A program made the position numbers and the translations under genes. From the NCBI GenBank assembly GCA_015680685.1, contig MNCI01017906.1, positions 114,900 to 178,899 on the forward strand: a DNA stretch of 64,000 nucleotides, given 5' to 3'. This DNA is from Gnetum montanum. Its lineage: Eukaryota; Streptophyta; Gnetopsida; Gnetales; Gnetaceae. Position 1 is the stretch's first letter; each line of letters begins with the position of its first letter. Under the pieces are notes generated by a model, which was given only the letters and a program-made list of their open reading frames with translations, searched no databases and was not told the origin of the DNA. This document shows, piece by piece, positions 33,445-45,010 of the stretch.

Positions 33445-36400
33445 GTAGTCTTCCCGACCATATCACTATTTCAGCCGCACAGGGTCGTTCTCCGGATTTG
33501 TTTTGACGTGCTTGATTGGGTTACTTTTTATAGTGATGCTTAATATGTCATATCTTGTTGTTGGAACTTGGAAGGGATGGTGAATATCCGATTGGCCTCG
33601 AGCAGTAAGTTCCACTTCATAATATTGTCTATAATTTTAAAAGGTCCCACCCGTTACAACTTCTATATAATATTGTATATAATAATTTAAAAGCTGAGAA
33701 CATTGGTAACGTGTTGGACCTTTTAAAATTTGTGAATAGAAGTTGTGCTATCAGCTTGAACTCCTGTGCTTAAAAAGATAATATTATTATAAAAAATGAA
33801 AAAAAAACTTTATTACGTATTCACCCACTCAGAAAGTTTAGAAAAGCAAAAATATATTTTACAAGACTTTGAATGTGCATAATTCTTGAAAACCTCATCA
33901 ATTTCTGTTCATTATTACTTTACTGAGACACGTTTGATTAGCTAAGTCTTTCGGCCTGATAACATTCAGGCTTCAGCGTTACTTTAATGTGCATGTGCAT
34001 AATCCATGAGACCATGACGCCAGTGGCCAAATCCTGAGTCCAATATCGGCCATTCTTGCGCATTTCCACAGTAAGGGTCCAGAAACCATCGTTTCAGAAA
34101 ACAAGACTACAAGGGCGAGCGTTTAGTAGGTTTTATGTAAGCCGAACGCTCACGGCGAGTTACTGCCGCTGAGAAGCCAAAACACCGAACGCAGAGCCAT
34201 CTATCCGTCGTTAGGATCAGGTGCTCTCAGCGCATCAGTAGACCCAAATTTTTTCACTGTACGTCCATCCTCCATTCGGACCAGTACCATACGTCGCAGA
34301 TGAAACAAATCGCAACTCAAAAAGTTGGGAGGGGGAACGACGATTCCGCAGCGAGATCAGCCAAAAGTTGGGCCAACGTCGCTGGGAAGTGTTCACAGAT
34401 CTGGGATCGCTGTGGCAACCTCTCCTGAGCGAGCAGGAAAGGTAATCGCTGTAGCACATGTGATCCTCGACTGCTTACGGATTCACTTTACAGATTCATA
34501 GGGTTTCCAAGGTAATTAGAGACAGTTTCGTTTGTTTCACACCTACGGCTCCAATATTTGGATGGAAGTCAAAATGGCCAATGGCCAGCAAGGCCCTAAG
34601 CAGATCCAGCATCGGCCATCGTATGTATACTATTGTTTGATGTGAGTTCTACAACAGCCAGCAGATGATGGACGGAAGTCAACACTCACCAGGGCCCCCA
34701 TTCGGAACTTTAGAGGGCGCTTAGCCAGGCCGTAGCTTCCGCGCAAGTTCGTAAGAACTGTTGCTGTATTCTTGTCTCAAGAGCAATCTGTGGTTTGTTA
34801 GTTGTTTTGCATGCCTATGACTTAATTAAAGCGTTTTAGACTTTTAGACAGGACCGATAATATTTGTTTTGAGGCCGATATAGATGGCCTTATAACAGAA
34901 AAATTTGTCGTTGCAAGACAACGTAGCCGACAGATTCCAGTGTTCCAGAAGGTGACCTTTCCAAAATCTTGAATAAATAAGCAGGTTGGTAGAAGTTGCC
35001 CTTAAAAAATTCGGAAAACTACTTTGAAAACCATTGGTTTTTTTATGAGAAGTTAATGGTTTTAATAAGAGTAGCCTCTCCAATCCCAGGATAGCCGAAC
35101 CGGTAATCATTCGCCAATTTTAAAAACAGTGGTTAATATACAAGGTTGTTTGCATTCTTTACACATGCTTGTTCCAATTTATTTGTTAAGAGTTTAACTG
35201 AAAGCCATGTTAGGTTTGCGTTTTACATTGTATTACAGGGAACGTCTAGTCATTTAATATTGAAAATTTTCTTGGCACAGGAATTCTGTGAAAAAATGTG
35301 GATTTTGGTTACTGGATGCAGGAAATTATTTAACATCAGTCGGTGAGAATTATGCTTGAATGTAGGCAGTTGAAATGAATAAAGTCAGTTACTGGAATCT
35401 ATAGCTGCATCAAAATTTTGATGGATTCCAGTAGCCTCGATTTTTAATAAAAACCTTAATAAATCAATAAGTTTAAGCTATTTTCCGGACTTTAAAATAA
35501 GACGCCATACGATTACATTGGTGACTTTTTAAACTATGGATTATACTAGAATTTTCACTTGTGTTTTTCATCAAATTATCTCTCTGTTAGTGGTGATTGT
35601 GAGGGGAAAAAAAAACAAATAACTCATTTTTAGACGGTTGCCCGTTAGGGTTTAAAAGTATAAAACTGAAAAAAAAATCTGCCAGCTAAGGTTTTGAATG
35701 TATAATAAAAGAATTACATGGTGATGGTCAAAGCGGTTACAAATGTTAGCGCTTTTGATCGTTAAGCAGCAAGATCCTTTTATAGCTTGGCATGTTATTA
35801 CGTTAGAGGATGATGACACGAGATATTAAGTTTTTTTTAAAATGCTTTAAAGGTCTATAATATTTATTCAAACTTAGGTGAAATGATGCTTCTTGGAAAC
35901 TACGGAGCATTTTGTCCTTTGGTAAATATGTGGTTGTTTCAAAGAACAAGTTAGAAATTCTTTAAATTTGTGCAATTAAACGGCCCAATAATTATGACTT
36001 TTGTGCAACTTGTCTATTGCTTTTAGATTTACTTATTATTTTTAGACCATTGATTGGTTAGGTGATGGTTATATAGTTTCTTAGAAATTAAGTATTTTGT
36101 ATGCTTGTTTAAAATAGATAAGTTTAAATGACAATAAGATATTGGTTTAGTGTTATGGTATACATATTAGAAGGGTATGTTATAGAACGCAAAGAATAAA
36201 TTTGGCTAAGAGAATTTTTGGAAATAAAAATGGGTTGCAGAGGAAGGGTGAGATCAAGTTACTTCAATTTTAAACTTCCCTTGTTCTTCATCCATAAATT
36301 TTTTGTGACTAGAACATTAGTCTTGTCACTTGCCTAAGGGTCATCTATGAAAGTAGATCTTTTTGGTCAAACTATATATGATATATATTAAAGGTAGTGA

Positions 36401-36494
36401 TGTCGATGACATTCTTCTCACATGAAATTATGAATTAGAGGTAGCAGTTATACTATCTTTTAAAATTCAAGTGATACTTAAAGTACCATTTAAA
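33445..36494. other. Intergenic DNA right of the MATE-like gene
   Basis: No gene established. From 34246 to 34443 (plus) an open, compositionally protein-like frame (PFGPVPYVADETNRN..., ending SEQER at an AG|GTAATC donor-like site) could be an orphan exon. 34500-36490 becomes AT-rich and shows only the hairpin at 35390-35433. Confidence 0.4.
35390..35433. repeat. Imperfect hairpin, 18-bp stem
   Basis: TACTGGAATC (35390-35399) pairs with GATTCCAGTA (35424-35433), and CATCAAAA pairs with TTTTGATG (35408-35423, a perfect 16-bp palindrome). Eight bases bulge on the left arm. Function unknown. Confidence 0.7.
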
Positions 36495-37325
36495 AAGTTA
36501 TAGAAATCATAGTATATAACATTGTGTAAATGGAATAAGTCATGGGTTTGAAGTTGCACATGAAAAATTGAACAATATAACAAAGGAAGAAGTAAGAATA
36601 AACAATGCAATTAATGAATCAAGATGAAGAAGAACATTCTTTATGAAATAAAACAACATGCTATCATGTTTTACAATATAAGAATCCATGCTTATGAAGA
36701 AAACAAAAAATATAGATCATTTGTCTTTTTTTTTTTCTAACTTAATAAAATGTCTCTCCTCCACAAGCTTAGATTGAAGGTTTTTCACTCCAAAAATTTT
36801 TCTTTATAATTACAAAGAAAAAAGACAAATGAATCTTCAAAGAATTAGCGATTGTCACTTTGGATAGCATTTCAAAAGTTAGACTTGTTATTTCTTTCTA
36901 TCCCACATCAAGTGTCTTTCAAATATCATTCATTGTAATTTATGAATTGTTACTACCCATGTCAAATGCAAGGGTAGCTATGAAGATCCTCTTCTAATGA
37001 TGAGAATAATAAACACATATATAGAATTATACTCATCAAATGAACAACGAATGTAGGAATCAAAATTTGAAATTACATAGGATAGTAACTTTGATAGATT
37101 TTTCTCTAAATGATACATTATTTTAACCAATATACTAAGAGCTCTTTTGACTAAACCTACATCATTTGCCCATAAGTTAATTATGACTCTTACATTTTTA
37201 CATAATAGCAACGATTGCTCAAAATCTCCATCATTTTCAACATTCCTAAATCTCCTTCTTTATCAACTAAGCACATACCAACAAGTCTTTGTATATTGAA
37301 TAATGTCATTAGATTATGCATGTGT
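36495..37325 (-). pseudogene. Pif1-like helicase relic, left copy
   Basis: Minus-strand C-terminal Pif1 helicase fragment. KNVRVIINLWANDVGLVKRAL near 37195-37130 matches the family block KNARVMLTRNLW...GLVNGA; LSKLLSYVISNFDSYI follows; farther on EITSLTFEMLSKV stands for the LTFVALSRV block near 36850. It is nearly identical, with a few percent differences by eye, to 43027-43867. It ends where the E6 LTR begins (37328). Confidence 0.75.
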
Positions 37326-37327
37326 AT

Positions 37328-38251
37328 TGATGAGTGGCGAGGTACCCCTACATCCAACCATACAAATCACAAAGCATTCATGTGCAACTCGGTCGAATTC
37401 TATGGACTTTATCGTTTCTAGTGCATTAGCCCTTTAGGAAAGTGAATCTAGCCTTAAGGTTAATCGTTGTCCTCCCAATTACACTTGTGATGCACGTTGG
37501 CATGGTTAAGTGTAACTAAGGCATCCAATTTTTATCATTTTGTATTTTATATTATGGGTGCTTGAAATGTAGGTAAAAAGGAGTTTAATTAACTAATCAA
37601 TTAACTAATCCTAACATAATCATCCGTTCCCACTTTCTATACATGTCATGAACCCATGTATCCACTGTTGGGTAACCAAATGCTATGCTATTGGGCATAC
37701 CAAGCAATAACGTTGCTAGGATTACTAAGCAAATATGTGTTACGCTCAAAGCGGTCGTACTTATGTATTTAATTTATCTAGCTTAATAAACTCATTAACT
37801 CAATTGTTGGAAAATAATTGCGAAATAATTGAGAATAACTAACAATTAATTGAAAACATTGAATGCATAAATAAAAGAGCTAATCTATCCAAAGTGCTGC
37901 AAGGTTTATCAAAAAGCTCATCTTTATTGCCGCACACACTGTTGTGCTTAGGTACAACAATGCTCGAATAAAGATCTGTACACTCAATGACTCCTGCTAC
38001 AGGCACTCAGGAAGAAGTTCCAACTTTTGAATGGAAAAAATGCAAGAGCTTTGCTACAATTGAAATCTTGACTCCCCATAAATGCAATAGGTAGGCACGT
38101 ATTTATAGGCAATGGAAAGACACTACATCAACGAGGCATCATCAACGTAGGTTGAAATGCATCGATGGGGCCTCATGGACGAGGCCTCATCAATGTGGTC
38201 AGCTGCGTCGATGAGGCCTCATCAATGTAGCCAACCAACAATGACTCATCA
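37328..38251 (-). repeat. 3' LTR of E6
   Basis: 924 bp, from TGATGAGTCA (complement ending 38251) to the CCACTCATCA end at 37328. TATA-like CTATAAATACGTGCC (minus) is at 38095-38109. Upstream are at least six GAGGC(C/A)/TCAACG/TCGATG motifs at 38125-38232. The polypurine-type GGGGGTA lies just outside at 38252-38258, proving it is a 3' LTR. Confidence 0.85.
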
Positions 38252-38499
38252 TACCCCCATGACTGAATGAGAACTCATCGTTGAGTTCTTTTACAAAATT
38301 GGGAAGGTATGGGATTATTCATTAACTTTTCTTTTAACAAAACAAACTTGACTAACTTAACAAAAAATGGAGTGCCCGAGTGTATCGATCAACACATTAC
38401 AAAAAATGATGGTGTTCAAGACATAAAATTAAACAGCATGCCACAACTCTTTAAAATTTGGACAAAAAATTCCTCGATGATGTGAAGCTTGTAGAAGAA

Positions 38500-41352
38500 G
38501 ATCAAACGGTCCCAAGCAGTGATGTTTCTTGAGGCTCTAAGGGACCTTCACCAGCTTCATGCACTGGCGGTGGTTAAGGTTGTGGTTGTCCTACTGCTAT
38601 TGCAACTTCAGGTGGGAGGTGGAAAGCATCTAGTAGTGCTTTCATTTTCTCCTCCTTACTTCTAGGATCATGCACCATCCACGTAGCTTTCCCAATGTGC
38701 GTTGGAACAAGCACATCCCAAGGACACAGGATCGCTAAAAACAACTCCTTGATGTTGACAAACTAGGCAGCGAATTGTTTGCATTCAATGTTGAGCACTC
38801 ACATTGTGTTCTTTAGCTTCTAGTAGTCATTCATCCATTTGGCTAGGTCCTCAATGATGGATCATTGATCTATGAATCATCCTTTGAGGACTTTGAGTTC
38901 AATGTTAGCAATCTCAAGGTTTTGTTTGGTGTCTTTGTGATGTTTGAACTTGGCCTCATATAGCAAATACAAGCTAGCCACCTGCTTCTCCAATTCAAAC
39001 TGTGGTCATTCGGCTATCAGCATTGCCAAGTTTGCATAACGAAAATTGGCCAACTCCATATATTTTGTCATTTCTTCAATCTGCAACTCCTTCAAGAGAA
39101 TCTCCACTTTGTTGTAGGCATCAATCCCATCAAGGATGGGCTGCCACATCTCTCTTCCTCGCTGGAGTTGCTAGAGGGCTTCATTCACTTTAGCCTTGGC
39201 CATTTGGATTTCTTTTTCATTAATTTCTTTTTACAAGCCAACCTAGCCCCTATAGTGACTTTTCACCCTCTTAAACTTGAGAGCTTCGTTCTTTCAGGTG
39301 ATGATTTTGATGGTAAACTTTTGTCGTAAGATGTGCACCTCCTCCATTGATAAATTTAGGTTCTCTATGGTTAATTTTCTCAATTCAGTGTTGACCCTGG
39401 CAAGTTGCTCCTACTATTGATGAATGAATTCCTGCATTTGATCTCTTTGAGCATCAACATTTCGTAGGTGATGATTTTGCGTAGTCAGTGTTTCATTTTC
39501 TTGGCGCATCTAATTCAAGTCCTTTTTAATTGAATGTGTATCAAATTCTTCCATGGACTATTTGAAGATGGCCATTACTGCTTCCTCCTTAGCCTTTTGA
39601 AGTCATTCCTAAAGCTATTTGATAGCTTCATCTCTTGTCATTGCTGGGTTGAAGATTGTTTACTCTACAAGTTGGGCATGAAGTTCAGCAACCTTCACAG
39701 CCAAGCATTGATTTTGCACTCGGGTCATTTCTAGTTGCCCTTCCAAAATGATGCATTTGCCCCTTGCATTCAATAGCTTCAACTAGGTTGCAGTGATGTT
39801 CTCTAGAACAAAGATATCCAGAGTCAATTGCCCAATTCCCACCAATCGTTCCAGCAATTATTCATACTAGGCTATGTTCAATTTTCCATTGACAGTGCCT
39901 GCAGATGTCTGCACATCCTAGAGTGCAGATACATCTAGTATAGACACCGATAGTGCATTCAATGCTTCAGCTACATGGTTAGCTACCACTTCTGCCATTG
40001 TTTCCTACCCTTGGTGTTGCATCACCAAGATAGTTTCCTCTTCACCTTCCTCCAATCTTACCAACAAAGTGGTGACATTCCCAGAGATTTCTGGGGACAA
40101 ATGATATGTTGCTAGTGACACTGTCACCTCCCGAGCATTGGGATCCAACCTTGAAGGTAACAGTGTTCTTCAAGTAGAGAAACTGAAACCACCTCTCTCC
40201 ATCCGACTAACTGTTCGAGCCACCTCATTAAGGTGACTCATTGCTAGCCAATACACAAATGGATCCACCCCACTTGTTCCTACCTACTACTCTTATTTGC
40301 TCAAGAGTTGCTCTTGAATTTATCACAAATGCTCAAGGATTGTGTGGGCCTCCAATGTTGTCTCCTAAGTGCGTGGTGGTGGTGACAGCTCTTCTTCTTG
40401 TATCTCTGTTGGCATTTTTTCCTTCATATTTTTTTCCCATGAGGCCAAGGGAGTATGCCTAAGAATTTCATTTGAATAGCGAAAAATTTCTAACCTCTTA
40501 CAAAGTTTTCTTATAAGGCATGGAAAGGGCAAGGTTCTCCTTCCACATTCATTCTCCTTGAAATGCTTCTCAATCTCCAAATAAATTAGTTGTGGAAGAT
40601 TAACGGGAAATTTCCTACTTAGAGTAACACATGGATGAGCGGAGAAAGCAATCACCTTATTTGGCCTCACCATTAGATTGAGGTGATAGGCTACAATCTT
40701 GAAATAAATTTGCTCCACTAGTGTAAGCATGTCATACTCCTTACAGTCCACCCTGCAACATCGGTGGGTCCACTTCCTTTTCACCTCAGGGTCATCTTTT
40801 GTTGATATTTCTGCTAGCTATGTTCTAATGTTAGGCAACCCCAATGCCTATGTAATGGGTTCCACCGAATAGGACACTTGAATGTCCTTAATCTTTTCAA
40901 TGGACCCTGGCCTTTAGTTGTTCTAGAAGAGATAAGTCTCTCCCATGTACCACTTCCCACTAGTCATGATGATTGGCCACATGGGAGAGGTTTTCAATTA
41001 TGTTCTAAAATCCTCTAGAGCTTTCTCCAAAAATGGCCTAAAGTTTATTTCTTGAAGAACTGATCTTTGGATCTCTCAAGACTTGATGATGTCTAGGCAG
41101 GCTTAAGTCAGAGTGACCTCAAGCCTAGGCATAGGTCCAGGTGCTTCTCCTCATTAAGATTATTCTATAGGTACTTCTTCTTCTGGAATCTGTTGAATAG
41201 ATTCCACTTTGGGCTCCTCAAGAAGAGGTACTGTTGCATGGGTCACCTCTTGTTGTTCTTAGCCTTGTTCTTATTGGCCCCTTCCAACTCTAGGTCATTT
41301 CTCCCATGGTTATGAGGGTTCTCCTTTTTGTGGGAACCTTTGTTTGGGTGCC
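38500..41352 (-). pseudogene. Additional ORF (aORF) of E6
   Basis: Long minus-strand coding relic of about 900 codons starting MAPKQR at 41352. N-terminal domain: FRPFLEKALEDF, then SGKWYMGETY near 40950, homologous to the aORF of E2. The open stretch 40784-40365 contains HLNLMVRPNKVIAFSAHP and LPFPCLIRKLCKRLEI, which resembles the plant 'putative plant transposon protein' domain of extra ORFs in Athila/Ogre-type elements (tentative). The C-terminal half (about 40240-38500) reads, across frameshifts, as heptad-rich coiled coil, e.g. NVDAQRDQMQEFIHQ and LARVNTELRKLTIENLN near 39460-39350. It lies in sense orientation between the pol block and the 3' LTR, where env-like ORFs sit in other plant gypsy lineages. 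No membrane segment or signal peptide seen. Confidence 0.6.
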
Positions 41353-41583
41353 ATCTGCAATCACAATAGAACCATGGATTAACAATCATTGTGTAACCTT
41401 AAAAACAATTTGAATACCTTAACTCTTGAAGGTAGTTACGCTTGGCTAAGTTTTGATTATTGCTAATTTAATTAACTTAATTTTTATTTCTATTTATGCC
41501 TTATCATTGATAAATCATCCTAGAGGTTGTTGGAAGGGTTAATTGGAAAAAGTTGATGTTTATGTATGATTAAAGTTACTAAC
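41353..41583 (-). other. Putative leader intron before E6 aORF
   Basis: Minus strand CCCCTAAG|GTTAGTAAC at 41583 to GTGATTGCAG|ATGG at 41353, 231 bp. Both borders correspond to those in E2 (75 bp there). The acceptor abuts the aORF start codon. Confidence 0.55.
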
Positions 41584-41808
41584 CTTAGGGGAGTTAGAAA
41601 AAATTTTCAAAAATTGCATCAGAAACCTTAAGGTTTGTGGCCCCCATGATAATGATCTTACCTTCGGTAAGAGCAGGATCAAAAAACAGAGTGATTTGGA
41701 CAAACAGTTTGAAAGTTATGGGCTTTGGAAGGGTTTGGGCTTGGAAAAATTGCAAAAATTCCCCTTGTGTTATGAGCAGATGACAAAAAATTTCAAAGTA
41801 TCCAGCAG

Positions 41809-41905
41809 TATATATAGTATTTTTATATTGCATCAATGAGGCCTTGTCAACAACACCACGTCGATGGGGTTAGCTATGTCGACAAGGCCTTGATGATGCA
41901 GCTGT
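41809..41905 (-). promoter_or_regulatory. Internal promoter-like cassette of E6
   Basis: TATATATA box at 41809-41816. Upstream for minus-strand transcription (41831-41900) are CATCAATGAGGCCTT, GTCGATGGGG and GTCGACAAGGCCTTGATG: the same words as in the U3 of the E6 LTR (38125-38232: CATCAACGAGGC, GTCGATGAGGCC, CATCAATG). The box lies about 457 bp before the aORF ATG and upstream of the leader intron donor. Confidence 0.5.
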
Positions 41906-43026
41906 TGACCACCATTGGCTTTGGTCAAACTTTCAAAATACAAGGAATTTTTCAATGAAATTAGGATCAAATGAAAGCTTAGAAGACCAAGAATAGTATG
42001 GAATCATGAGAAGAGGGTGTTGAAGTTCATAAATTTGGAAAATGGAGAAATTTTGATTTAATGGATGAATACAATGAAAGATTAAGAAGTACTGAGCAAT
42101 TTATAGAATGGAAAATTTAAAATATAAGATTGTAGTGATGTCAAAGGTAAGGAACCTTAACTAATCAAGTCAAAAGCTATGCAAGTGGGTCCTCCCCATA
42201 GCAAGCTCATGCCCTTTTTACCCTTGCATAACCTCAACTAAGGAGTCCATGGGTCCCATAGTCAATTTAATGATCATGACAAGTTAAGGACCAACCTAAA
42301 AGAATCCACTCAAGAATCCCAATACGTCATACTAAGACATACAACATAACATAGAACCCAGTAGTGAGGTGAGTTATGTTAGCATGGATGGATTATAGAG
42401 AAGGTGGAATGGAGTTCCAAATTAAGGTCATAAGAAGTTCCTTGTGGAATTGTGGTTAAAATGATCCCAGAAGTTCCATCCTTAGTCCAGACCAAAACCA
42501 GCTACTTTCAATGACTTCACATCACCACTGTAAGACTGATCCATCCACTCGAGACACAAGAGTGTCCCTGCAAGACAACCATTATTCCACAAAGAGGAGA
42601 GAAGTAGGAAGTGAGAGAGAAAGGGCCTTAGTTAGAGGGGACCTTCAGGCATAGGTGTATGTCTTCCAAGTCTCATAACTAGTTCTTGTAGCCCTTTTAT
42701 TTGTCCAAGGGATGTGCTTTGAATTCCCATTGTTTTTGTTTTTTATTTGTTTGTTTTTATTTTTATTTTTTTGAAATGGAATCCACACTATGCGAGGACT
42801 TATTCATGTTGAAGGGGTGTGCTTTGAATTCCCATCGCTTTTTTTGTTTTTTTGTTTTTTGTTTTTTGTTTTTGTTTTGAATGATGAGAACCACACCATG
42901 CAACGACGTTATTTTTCTTCCTATCATTGGTGGTATGGAATGGTTAGAAGTCCACGAAAAACACTCAATTACTCAAGCAAGAAGAACAATACAAAGAGTA
43001 GTGAGTCCCCTTGAAGTCACACCCTT

Positions 43027-44120
43027 GAAGTTATAGAAACCATAGTATATAACATTGTGTAAATGGAATGAGTCATGGGTTTAAAGTTGCATATGAAAAA
43101 TTGAGCAATATAACATAGGAAGAAGTAAGAATAAACAATGCAATTAATGAATCAAGAAGAACAAGAACATTCTTTATTAAATAAAACAACATGCTATCCT
43201 ATTTTACAATATAAGAATCCATGCATATGAAGAAAAACAAGATATAGATCATCTGTCCTTTTTTCTCTTTCTAAGTCATTAAAATGTCTCTCCTCCACAA
43301 GCTTAGATTGAAGGTTTCTCACTCCTGAAAATTTTCTTTATAATTACAAAGAAAAAAGACGAATGAATCTTCAAAGAATTAGTGATTCTCACTTTGGATA
43401 GTATCTCAAAAGTTAGACTTGTTATTTCTTTCTATCCCACATCAAGTGTCTTCCAAATATCATTCATTGCAACTTATGAATTCTTACTACCCATGTCAAA
43501 TGTAAGGGTAGCTATGGAGATCCTCTTCTAATGATGAGAATAATAAACATGTATCTAGAATTATACTAATCAAATGAACAACAAATGTAGGAATCAAAAT
43601 TTGCAATAACATATGATAGTAACTTTGATAGATTTTTCTCTAAATGATACACTATTTTAACCAATATGCTAAGAGCTATTTTAACTAAACTTGCATTGTT
43701 TACCCATAAGTTAATTATATGTATGACTCTTACATTTTTACATAATAGCAATAATTGCTCAAAATCTCTTCCATCATCTTCAGCATTCTTGAATCTCCTT
43801 CTTTATAAACTAAGCACATACCAACAAGTCTTTGTATCTTGAATGATGTCATTAGATTATGCATGTGAACTTTAACTTTCATGTCATATAAATGCATAGA
43901 ATCCTCAAAACCATATAGAGCATTTGATGTAAAAGAAAGATTCATTTTAGAATTAACAAATTCATAATTTGCATCAAGAGTTTTATCCTCTTTGAGGTTT
44001 ATAAGAACCTCTAGAAACCTTTGTTGTGTTGGATCATTACCTTTTTGTTGGTACGCTACATCTTGAGTGAAGAAGGTCTAGAATGATGTCCAAAGCTATA
44101 CAGTATTAGGATTTTTAAAA
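43027..44120 (-). pseudogene. Pif1-like helicase relic, right copy
   Basis: Minus strand, longer than the left copy. Upstream it reads VAYQQKGNDPTQQRFLEVLINLKEDKT near 44055 (family: VxRQ.GxDPxQQ.FRxxLxxLRxG), FEDSMHLYDMKVKVHMHNL near 43915-43865, then the block shared with 36495-37325, including VIHIINLWVNNASLVK. Many stops. 44120-45010 holds AT-rich DNA with TTTATTTGTTTATTATG-type words and no gene. Confidence 0.75.
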
Positions 44121-45010
44121 GTATATGGTACTGCATTCAATACTAGAGAGTTAACTAAGATCTTCTATTAGTAGAACCAATCTATTTCTACATATGTTTC
44201 CCTAATTTTATAAAAAATTTCCCCTTAATCTTCTAATGGTGCTCAATAATAGCCAATCACCAATAAAACTTATCTACATGTTGGAAAGTTGATTACATTT
44301 AAATAGATGGGTTTGATTTTTTAAAATTATAGGAAAGGTTTTTTTAAAAAATTTATAATCACTTTTTATTCTTTAGCTAGGGCATATCACTTCATTCACC
44401 TTACTTGCTTTTAGGCAATTTATTTGTTTATTATGTACTTCACTTGTTTTTAGAAAATTTATTATCTTACCACACCTCATCTTAGATATTTTATTTGTTT
44501 ATTATGCATTTTAATTATTTTTATAAATTCACTCTTGTTTGAAGAAAATTTATAATTGTAGTGTACTTTCTTTTAAAAATTTTATTTCTTTTTTATGTAT
44601 CTTTAATGTTTTCAAAAATCTACACTCACCTTATAAAATAAATCAATAGAGTTGTTTTTCAAAAATTTTAATTTTTTTACAATGGAGTTGACATAATAAG
44701 CATGATTGTTGATTCTAGTATGCACTATGCACTTTGGTCACTCACACTCTATTCACTCTACTTGCCCGAAGAGAAAAAAAAAGTGATTTTAGTAAGCCCA
44801 AATTCAAAGTGGTACAAAGCCATATTTACATATTGAAATACAACAAATGCAAGTGAAAGCATGAAGACAAAGTTGAAACTTCAAGCAAATACAAAGATCA
44901 AGTAAAGCTAAGATAGATTTTTTGTAAAATAGGAACCAAAGTTATATCATTTATATTTGAATTATTATGCCACATAAGACAAGATAGAAAATTCTATTAT
45001 ATTTAATTTT

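Larger units (their letters stand above)
37328..43020 (-). mobile_element. LTR element E6: 3' LTR, aORF and internal cassette
   Basis: Minus-strand 3' half of a family member. In sense order: 3' block (43020-41910), internal promoter-like cassette (41905-41809), leader intron (41583-41353), aORF (41352 to about 38500), polypurine tract and 3' LTR (38251-37328). Gag, protease and pol are absent. The break at 43020 follows the CCCCTTGAAGTCACACCC landmark and joins directly to the second helicase copy. Confidence 0.75.
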
